A stretch of 45,156 nt of DNA from Thermodesulfobacteriota bacterium (GTDB taxonomy: Bacteria; Desulfobacterota; DSM-4660; Desulfatiglandales; Desulfatiglandaceae): positions 1 through 45,156 of the forward strand of contig JANQDY010000218.1 in NCBI GenBank assembly GCA_028278625.1, read 5' to 3'. Numbering within the stretch: position 1 is the first letter of the stretch; each line of letters starts with the position of its first letter. Below, one piece after another: positions 39,941 to 45,156 of the stretch. The translations under genes were made by a program, and so were the position numbers. The notes beneath the pieces were generated by a model. It did not search any database. It worked only from the letters and a program-made list of their open reading frames with translations, and was not told the origin of the DNA.

Positions 39941-41761
39941 TCACTCCTTAAACTGCATGTCGTGGAGTTGTTTGAAGCGGCCCTCTTTCGCCATCAGCTC
40001 CGGCAGGGTTCCCGACTCGACAATGCGTCCTGCTTCCAGGACGAAAATGCGGTCGGCTTTGCGAATGGTGCTGAGCCGGTGGGCCACGATCAGAATGGTT
40101 CGGGTCCCTTTCAACCCTTCAATGGCCTTTTGAACGCGCCCTTCGCTTTCCGCATCCAGGGCTGATGCCGCCTCATCCAGCATCAAGACGGCGGGATCCA
40201 CCAGGATGGCCCTGGCGATGGCAATGCGTTGGCGCTGCCCTCCGGACAGGAGGCTTCCCATGTCGCCAACGGTGGTATCGTAACCATTGGGCTGCGCCAT
40301 GATAAAATCATGGGCGTGGGCCGCTTTGGCGGCTGCCTCGATTTCCCCCGTGCTCTTTTCCGGATCCCCGTAGCTGATATTATAACGGATAGTTTCGTTG
40401 AAAAGCAGAATCTCCTGGTTAACGATACCGATCCGTTTTCGAAGGGATTCGATGGTCACATCCCTCACGTCGTTCCCGTCTATGAGAATGGCGCCGCCGG
40501 TCACATCGTAAAACCTTGGGATCAGATCCAGGAGTGTACTCTTGCCCGCGCCGGTGGAGCCCACAAAGGCGGCCATTTCCCCTGTCTGCAGCGTAAAAGA
40601 GACATCTTTGAGCACCGGCTCATTGGGTGTGTAGGCAAAATCCACGTGCTTGAACTGGATTCTCCCCTTCTCCCGTGAGAGGACCTTTGCCCCTTCCCTG
40701 TCCCGAATGTCGGGAACCGTCCGCATGATTTCAAATACCCTGTCGGTGGCGCCCTGAAGGGTCTTGATGTGGTTGTTGACCAGGGCCAGACGCTTGATGG
40801 GCCGGTAAACCCGTGAAAAGGCATAGGCCATGGCCAGCAGTTCCCCAAGGGTATGGTGAAAATAGACTTTTCCCACAATCAGCACGGCGGGCATTACGAG
40901 AAAAACCACCGTGTCCATCAACGGTCCCAGACCCAGATGCCAGCGGTTCCAACGCATCACCTTTTTGTACAGGATTTGGGCCAGATCCGCAAAACGGGCG
41001 GACTCCAGCTTGCCGGTAAAAAAGCCATGGACCAGCTTGATGCACAGAAGGGTTTCATGATAGGTGGATGTGACATCCGCCGTGGCGTTCTGAACAAGGG
41101 TGGAGTTCTTTTTTACCTTTCTGCCGAAAAGACGGATCAATAGAGCGATCAGGGGCACCATGAAAAAGACCAGAAGTGTCATTTTGAGATTCATGACAAA
41201 CAGGTACACCAGAAAAACCAGGGCCGTGAGGGGGTATTCGATGAGGCCCAGAAGGATTTCCGCGATCAACCCCTGCAAGACGGAGAGGTCCGCCGTGGAA
41301 CGGGCCACCAGTTCTCCCGCCTTAACCTTGTGGTAAAACCCCTGGGGCAGAGAAACGAACTTTCTGAACAGATCGATGCGGACCGATTTTACGGCCTTGT
41401 TGGAAAATGACGCCGCCGCAAGACCCGCCAGATAGGTGGTCAAGGATTTTATGAAGATGGATACGAAAGCGACCAGGGTCAGAAGAACCAAAAGGCGGTT
41501 GGGTGAGATATTCCCTATTACCGTGACTTCGGTTTTCTTGACGGAGAAGAGGGAATCGCCCTCAAAGGCGAACCAGGGGATCTTCCAGGCCACCGGGGCG
41601 GTCCCGGTCTTCATTCCCTCGTCAACAAACGGCTGCAGCAGATACACCGGCACCACCTGAAAAAGAGATGCCACGATCATTAGCGCCACTGCGGCAGCAA
41701 CCATGCCCCGGTGGCGTTTTACGTAAGAGGCAATCTCCTTGCCCAGGATACGGTCAAGCAT
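39941..41761 (-). CDS. msbA: MsbA-type ABC exporter (lipid A or lipid flippase)
   Basis: 606 residues: six membrane segments in the first 320 residues, then an ATPase with GSTGAGKSTLLDLIPRFYDV (Walker A), QEILLFNETIRYNISYG (Q-loop), LLSGGQRQRIAIARAI and VLMLDEAASALD. The half-transporter layout, A-S-A-L-D and the T-I-R-x-N-I segment match MsbA, which flips lipid A core across the inner membrane. It could also export another lipid. It is convergent with the cupin gene; only 18 bp separate the two stops. Confidence 0.88.
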   Translation of the reverse strand: MLDRILGKEIASYVKRHRGMVAAAVALMIVASLFQVVPVYLLQPFVDEGMKTGTAPVAWKIPWFAFEGDSLFSVKKTEVTVIGNISPNRLLVLLTLVAFVSIFIKSLTTYLAGLAAASFSNKAVKSVRIDLFRKFVSLPQGFYHKVKAGELVARSTADLSVLQGLIAEILLGLIEYPLTALVFLVYLFVMNLKMTLLVFFMVPLIALLIRLFGRKVKKNSTLVQNATADVTSTYHETLLCIKLVHGFFTGKLESARFADLAQILYKKVMRWNRWHLGLGPLMDTVVFLVMPAVLIVGKVYFHHTLGELLAMAYAFSRVYRPIKRLALVNNHIKTLQGATDRVFEIMRTVPDIRDREGAKVLSREKGRIQFKHVDFAYTPNEPVLKDVSFTLQTGEMAAFVGSTGAGKSTLLDLIPRFYDVTGGAILIDGNDVRDVTIESLRKRIGIVNQEILLFNETIRYNISYGDPEKSTGEIEAAAKAAHAHDFIMAQPNGYDTTVGDMGSLLSGGQRQRIAIARAILVDPAVLMLDEAASALDAESEGRVQKAIEGLKGTRTILIVAHRLSTIRKADRIFVLEAGRIVESGTLPELMAKEGRFKQLHDMQFKE

Positions 41762-41851
41762 ATGGTTTGAGATTCAAAATTCGAGATTCAAGATTTAGAT
41801 TTTTAGATGTCGGGTATTCTTAGCGCTTCGTTTCGCATTTGTCACTAAAAA
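41762..41851. repeat. GAGATTCAAAATTCGAGATTC units
   Basis: Degenerate short repeats of the GATTCAAGATTC type seen near 290-330 and 43020-43055, filling the gap between msbA and the acyl-CoA dehydrogenase gene. Confidence 0.65.
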
Positions 41852-43003
41852 TCAAATGGCCCCGATGAGTCTTGAGATGACGATCCGCTGGACTTCCGAG
41901 GTCCCTTCACCGATCTCCAGCAGTTTCTGGTCCCGGTAAAAGCGCTCCACATCATACTCCTTCATCAGCCCGTAGCCGCCGTGAAGCTGCACCGCGTGGT
42001 TGGCGCAACGGTACATGACCTCGGAGCAGTGGAGCTTGGCCATGGCCGCCTCCTTGCTGAAAGGTTTTTTGCGGTCCCTGAGCCAACAAGCCTTGTAAAG
42101 AAGCAGCCGCGCACATTCAATTTCCAGGGCCATGTCCGCCAGTTTGAACGCGTTTACCTGAAAATTGCTGATGGGTTTTCCAAACTGGGTTCTTTCCCTG
42201 CTGTATTTCAGCGCCATATCGTAACAGCCCTGCGCGCCTCCCAATCCCATGGCACCGATGGAGAGACGGCCCCCGTCCAGGGTCTGCATCATTTGGTAAA
42301 ACCCGTCTCCCCTGGGTCCCAGCAGGTTTTCCTTGGGAACCCGGCAGTCGTCGAAATAGAGCTCGCTGGTGTTGGAAGCCCGCCACATGAGTTTGCCGTG
42401 CATTTCCCGGGTCTCAAAACCGGGTGTTCCGGTTTCAATAAGAATGCAGGAGAGTTCGGGCCGGCCGTCCTCACGTTTGCCCGTACGGCAGAGGGAAGTG
42501 ACGCCTGAGGTGATATCCGTTGAAGCATTGGTAATAAAGATCTTGCTGCCGTTTAATACCCATTGATCCCCATCCAGAACCGCCGTGGTTTTGGAATTGG
42601 AGGCGTCCGATCCCGCGTCCGGCTCCGTCAGGCCAAATCCCCAGAGGGCTTCACCGCTGCAAAGACTCGGTAGATACGTCTGTTTCTGCTCTTCACTGCC
42701 GAAATAATAAAGCGGACCGATCCCCAGGCTGTTTCCGGCGGCCACGGTGGCCGCGTGGGAACCGTCCACACGCGCAATCTCTTCGGTGGCGATGATATAG
42801 GAGACGTAATCCATTCCCTGACCACCGTATTTTTCCGAGACGAACATTCCAAAAAGCCCCAGTTCCGCCATTTTTCCCATGGTCTCGTAGGAAAACGTTT
42901 CCTTTTCATCCAGTTCTCTGGCAACGGGCTTTATTTCATTTTCGGCGAAGTCACGAACGGAATTCCGTAAAATCTCTTGTTCCATTGAAAGGCTGAAGTC
43001 CAT
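41852..43003 (-). CDS. Acyl-CoA dehydrogenase
   Basis: 383 residues. GFGLTEPDAGSDASNSKTTA (flavin/substrate motif), NGSKIFITNA, SIGAMGLGGAQGCYDMALKY, QLHGGYGLMKEYDVERFYRD and IGEGTSEVQRIVISRLI match the short- and branched-chain acyl-CoA dehydrogenase family; the Glu of G-E-G-T is at the usual catalytic position. It oxidises acyl-CoA to enoyl-CoA with electrons to ETF. GGAGG lies eight bases upstream of the ATG. Confidence 0.95.
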   Translation of the reverse strand: MDFSLSMEQEILRNSVRDFAENEIKPVARELDEKETFSYETMGKMAELGLFGMFVSEKYGGQGMDYVSYIIATEEIARVDGSHAATVAAGNSLGIGPLYYFGSEEQKQTYLPSLCSGEALWGFGLTEPDAGSDASNSKTTAVLDGDQWVLNGSKIFITNASTDITSGVTSLCRTGKREDGRPELSCILIETGTPGFETREMHGKLMWRASNTSELYFDDCRVPKENLLGPRGDGFYQMMQTLDGGRLSIGAMGLGGAQGCYDMALKYSRERTQFGKPISNFQVNAFKLADMALEIECARLLLYKACWLRDRKKPFSKEAAMAKLHCSEVMYRCANHAVQLHGGYGLMKEYDVERFYRDQKLLEIGEGTSEVQRIVISRLIGAI

Positions 43004-43085
43004 GGTCGTTTCCTCCCGGGGGGATTCAAGGTTCCTGATTCAAGATTCAAGACCTGTTGCGCGTCACTCGTTACGTTTAAGAGCT

Positions 43086-43139
43086 CTTGTAGCGGGTGAC
43101 ACCGAAACCTGTCAACAAAAAAGGGCTCTCCTGACAGGT
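43086..43139 (-). promoter_or_regulatory. Promoter-like boxes overlapping a perfect inverted repeat, upstream of the acyl-CoA dehydrogenase
   Basis: On the minus strand TTGACA (43115-43110), 18 bases, TACAAG (43091-43086). The -35 box lies in the inverted repeat ACCTGTCA (43107-43114) and TGACAGGT (43132-43139), a perfect 8+8 palindrome with a 17-base spacer, which could be an operator. Confidence 0.5.
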
Positions 43140-43532
43140 AATTATTTAGCAATAGCAAATTTAACGGCTGTCCCATCCTCCTAAGACCGGATCTCATCCA
43201 TTGATATCAACTCTTTCTGCTGTGCCGTCTTTCCGGCGAAAGCCGGAATCCAGCATATGATCAACATGATATGCTTCCTGGATGCCGGATCAAGTCCGGC
43301 ATGACGAAAAACTCCGGGCCCTGAAATTAGCCAGGGACACATGCTTATTGCTTCCAATTGACGGGCCTTTTCCGGTTAGAACGAATTTACCGTGCTTTAT
43401 TGCCTATCCTGAAAGGACTTTGCCATATGATATAAATTAGCTAATGCATAATATTTACCAATAACAAACATTCATCTCTGAAAGGATCATGACACGATGC
43501 TTATGGCTGATAGCAAGCGGAGGTACTAAAAA
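43140..43532. other. Gene-free region with a palindromic repeat
   Basis: About 390 bp without a convincing gene. It holds a palindromic repeat at 43213-43310, an AT-rich stretch at 43420-43470 and one family B unit at 43500-43515. Confidence 0.55.
43213..43310. repeat. Palindromic repeat of TTCCGGCGAAAGCCGGAA type
   Basis: TTCCGGCGAAAGCCGGAA, then CAGCATATGATCAACATGAT with a partial inverted copy, then TGCCGGATCAAGTCCGGCA. It resembles the interior of the MITE at 9080-9258 (TTCCGGGTCAAGCCCGGAA), so the two are probably related palindromic intergenic elements. No clear terminal repeats or flanking duplication here. Confidence 0.65.
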
Positions 43533-43562
43533 GGGATTACGGCGGCAACCCCTTTTTGCCGT
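43533..43562 (-). terminator. Hairpin terminator downstream of the caspase-like gene
   Basis: AAAAAGGG and CCCCTTTTT flank a GC-rich loop. The A/T-rich arms make it usable in both directions. It lies about 65 bp after the gene ending at 43628. Confidence 0.6.
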
Positions 43563-43627
43563 GTGACCCGCGTGCCGTAGTCAATCAGGGTCTTAAAAAA
43601 TGCGGCGACTCATTCTTCAAAGGGAAA

Positions 43628-44431
43628 TCAATTGCTGTGATCCGCGGCGATATTGACCGTAACCCACCCTCTTCCGAGCCAGCGGGACAGGTTACCGATG
43701 ACGGTTTGGTAGTTCCACGGAACGCTCCACCATTTGGGAGAATCGATCCAGCTGATGATCGCATTGCCGTCCTGGTCCCTTGACGTGATATAGCGGGTGA
43801 TGTCGGTATTGGCGATCACGACACCGCCGTGGGCACCGAGGAAGGCTTCTCCCGCGGCCCGCAGGAAGGGCTCGTTTCTTCCGATGATACAGTTAAAAAA
43901 AACCAACTGAGCGCCCGGCGCAAAGGCCTTGCCGAGCCCGGGACGGTTTCGTTTCAGGGTCCTGAAGGAATTTTCATTGATAAAGGCATCAATGGTACTT
44001 CCAGGCGTGGTAATAAAACTGATACCGCCCGAATCCGAACGTCCGTGGCCCATGAGGATGAGTTTTGCCACCTTTCGGGCGCGGCCCAGGGTCTCCAGCT
44101 TCTTGCCAAGATCATCCAGGCTGGAGGGTTCCAGGATCAATTGTATGCTGTTTTCCCTTCCGGCCCAGTCGCGAAACAGTTTGTAGGTCCGTCGGTCGGT
44201 ATTGCTGATAACGGCGATGGTGCGGCCGTCTTTGAGGGAACTCGATGGCTGAGTGGTTCCTGTGGAAGAACTGGTGACGTTCGAAGATGTGCCTGCGGGC
44301 TGTGAGCCGGAGCCGCTCAGGCTTTCCCATTCCGAGTCCGCCCCCATTGCGGGTCCGGGGACCAGGAGTACAGAGCACAAAGTGAAAAAGATCAAGACGA
44401 ATCCCTGGAGAAAAGCGCATCTCTTTGACAT
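43628..44431 (-). CDS. Secreted caspase-fold-like (DUF4347/CHAT-like) protein
   Basis: 267 residues. Signal peptide (FVLIFFTLCSVLLVPGPAMG, cut near residue 30), then a Ser/Thr-rich linker (31-66). The fold region has TIAVISNTDRRTYKLFRDWA, VAKLILMGHGRSDSGGISFI with His129, and GAQLVFFNCIIGRNEPFLRA with Cys181, then GGVVIANTD. A His in G-H-G after a hydrophobic strand and a Cys after the next core strand is the caspase/CHAT/gingipain arrangement. It has no other domain. Whether it is a protease is not established. A terminator lies downstream. Confidence 0.65.
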   Translation of the reverse strand: MSKRCAFLQGFVLIFFTLCSVLLVPGPAMGADSEWESLSGSGSQPAGTSSNVTSSSTGTTQPSSSLKDGRTIAVISNTDRRTYKLFRDWAGRENSIQLILEPSSLDDLGKKLETLGRARKVAKLILMGHGRSDSGGISFITTPGSTIDAFINENSFRTLKRNRPGLGKAFAPGAQLVFFNCIIGRNEPFLRAAGEAFLGAHGGVVIANTDITRYITSRDQDGNAIISWIDSPKWWSVPWNYQTVIGNLSRWLGRGWVTVNIAADHSN

Positions 44432-44479
44432 GACTTGCCTCCTTTCGATCCTTGCCGCTCCTTGCGGGTATGTTTTTCT

Positions 44480-44893
44480 CTAATTCATTCGTTTCATGGC
44501 CATCACTTCTTCAGTTGCCCCCGCGGCACTCTCTTCTCCGATCAATGCATTATTGACAAATGTTCCCGCCAGTCGGCCGTCCGGCTGAAGCGTCAGTTTT
44601 GCGGTATAAAGCTTTGTACCGCCCTGCATCGCCAAAAAGACGCTCTTTCCCTCCACAATACCGGTCACATTGTACGGACCCAGGGTCCCGGAGATCTTGT
44701 TGCCGACCTGGGTAAAGGCACCTTCTCCCCACCCTCCTTCCATGTAGGGCCCGGCATCCCATTTGCCGGCGATGTTCATTCCTGCGACGGCATTTTGCTT
44801 TCCCTCGAGCCAATTGTTGGTCTCAACGGGCGTTATGGTTCTACAGGAAAACAACAACGCCAGAGCAAAAATTACGAGTAACGTCTTTTTCAT
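44480..44893 (-). CDS. Small lipoprotein
   Basis: 137 residues. The ATG at 44893 with AGGAGG upstream starts MKKTLLVIFALALLFSC, a lipoprotein signal with Cys17. The mature part (MNIAGKWDAGPYMEGGWGEG, GNKISGTLGPYNVTGIVEGK, YTAKLTLQPDGRLAGTFVNN) is a small beta barrel-like repeat pattern with G-x-W-x-G motifs, seen in lipoproteins of unknown function. The longer frame from 45061 starts inside a repeat and is not used. It lies upstream of the caspase-like gene on the same strand. Confidence 0.75.
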   Translation of the reverse strand: MKKTLLVIFALALLFSCRTITPVETNNWLEGKQNAVAGMNIAGKWDAGPYMEGGWGEGAFTQVGNKISGTLGPYNVTGIVEGKSVFLAMQGGTKLYTAKLTLQPDGRLAGTFVNNALIGEESAAGATEEVMAMKRMN

Positions 44894-44959
44894 GGTCAGT
44901 CCTCCTGAATTGCGGTTAATATCAAAACTTATCACCAGGTTTTCAGTCACAGAGAACAG

Positions 44960-45024
44960 AAAGACCAGTGACAAGCAACAAGAAGCTAGAACCCAGGACC
45001 CAGAACCCAGGACCCAGGACCCAG
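44960..45024. repeat. ACCCAGGACCCAGAACCCAG tandem repeat
   Basis: At least six degenerate units of GACCCAGGACCCAG directly after the frdB stop codon. A third unit type, distinct from families A and B. Confidence 0.8.
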
Positions 45025-45156
45025 CTACCCCCGCCGGAAAATGTTCTTGACCGCGGTCCACCCCATCTTGCGGCGCAGAATCCCCAACTGGTCCTGAAGG
45101 GGGAGTTCCTTGGGGCAGACATCCTCACAGGCCAACAGACCCATGCAGCCGAAGAT
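45025..45156 (-). CDS. frdB: Fumarate reductase/succinate dehydrogenase iron-sulfur subunit, C-terminal 43 residues
   Basis: The frame enters at the right edge and ends at 45025. [20 protein letters not shown] then [13 protein letters not shown] is the C-terminal cysteine cluster region (C-x5-C-x3-C-P) of FrdB/SdhB, which passes electrons between the flavin subunit and quinone in complex II. The rest is outside the window. The stop codon is immediately followed by the ACCCAGG repeat. Confidence 0.85.
   Translation of the reverse strand: MFGCMGLLACEDVCPKELPLQDQLGILRRKMGWTAVKNIFRRG

Noticed and set aside
42931..43197. 88-codon minus-strand ORF upstream of the acyl-CoA dehydrogenase
   Set aside because: Overlaps the promoter-like region and the repeat; no family resemblance.

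Overview
The window reads as part of a chromosome of a Gram-negative, anaerobic deltaproteobacterium (Desulfobacterota type). This is inferred from an oxygen-sensitive glycyl radical enzyme with its activase, the end of a complex II iron-sulfur subunit, cobalamin-type radical SAM enzymes, LolA and MsbA envelope genes, a secreted protease with MopE-like repeats, and intergenic DNA full of short degenerate repeats. No rRNA, tRNA, CRISPR array, integrase or transposase gene was seen.

Positions 1-12100 are an accessory island of small gene pairs, all on the minus strand: a BECR-like/DUF2283 pair, a broken DUF4258/DUF2283 pair, a TumE-like pair, vapBC, hicAB (hicA broken), six HEPN/MNT pairs (several broken), a second hicAB, and remnants of a four-helix-bundle gene. 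In the first 6 kb most modules are separated by one copy of a roughly 110-bp element (called A here) that always points the same way and encodes the same 25-35 residue N-terminal fragment. Further on, a second repeat family (called B; nonamers like ATGGCTGATGGCTCATGG plus the box GGGTGCAGTTGTCAGG) sits exactly at gene ends and now supplies start or stop codons to several genes. A clean 179-bp MITE with 18-bp terminal inverted repeats and 12-bp flanking direct repeats lies at 9080-9258.

Positions 12100-20600 carry an EPS-associated MarR-type regulator with wecB, a small membrane protein, a 996-residue glycyl radical enzyme with an unusual N-terminal extension and its activase, and then, divergently, enolase and a PsiE-like membrane protein, followed by an orphan antitoxin.

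Positions 20630-29210 form a divergent type-II fatty-acid/polyene-like biosynthetic locus. Leftward: hotdog dehydratase, FabG-type ketoreductase, LolA-like carrier, lipoprotein, B12-binding radical SAM. Rightward: ACP, a fused ketosynthase plus chain-length-factor protein, a second B12-binding radical SAM (frame change in a T8 run), a second hotdog dehydratase and a second ACP. The parts recall aryl polyene clusters, but two radical SAM enzymes are added. This is the best candidate for an undescribed biosynthetic system.

Positions 29260-45156 hold a 1272-residue subtilase, a peptide/nickel-type ABC importer operon with fused ATPases and a structured leader ending in a strong terminator, an AMIN-domain protein, a cupin, an MsbA-type exporter, an acyl-CoA dehydrogenase, a secreted caspase-fold-like protein, a small lipoprotein and the C-terminus of a FrdB/SdhB-like subunit.
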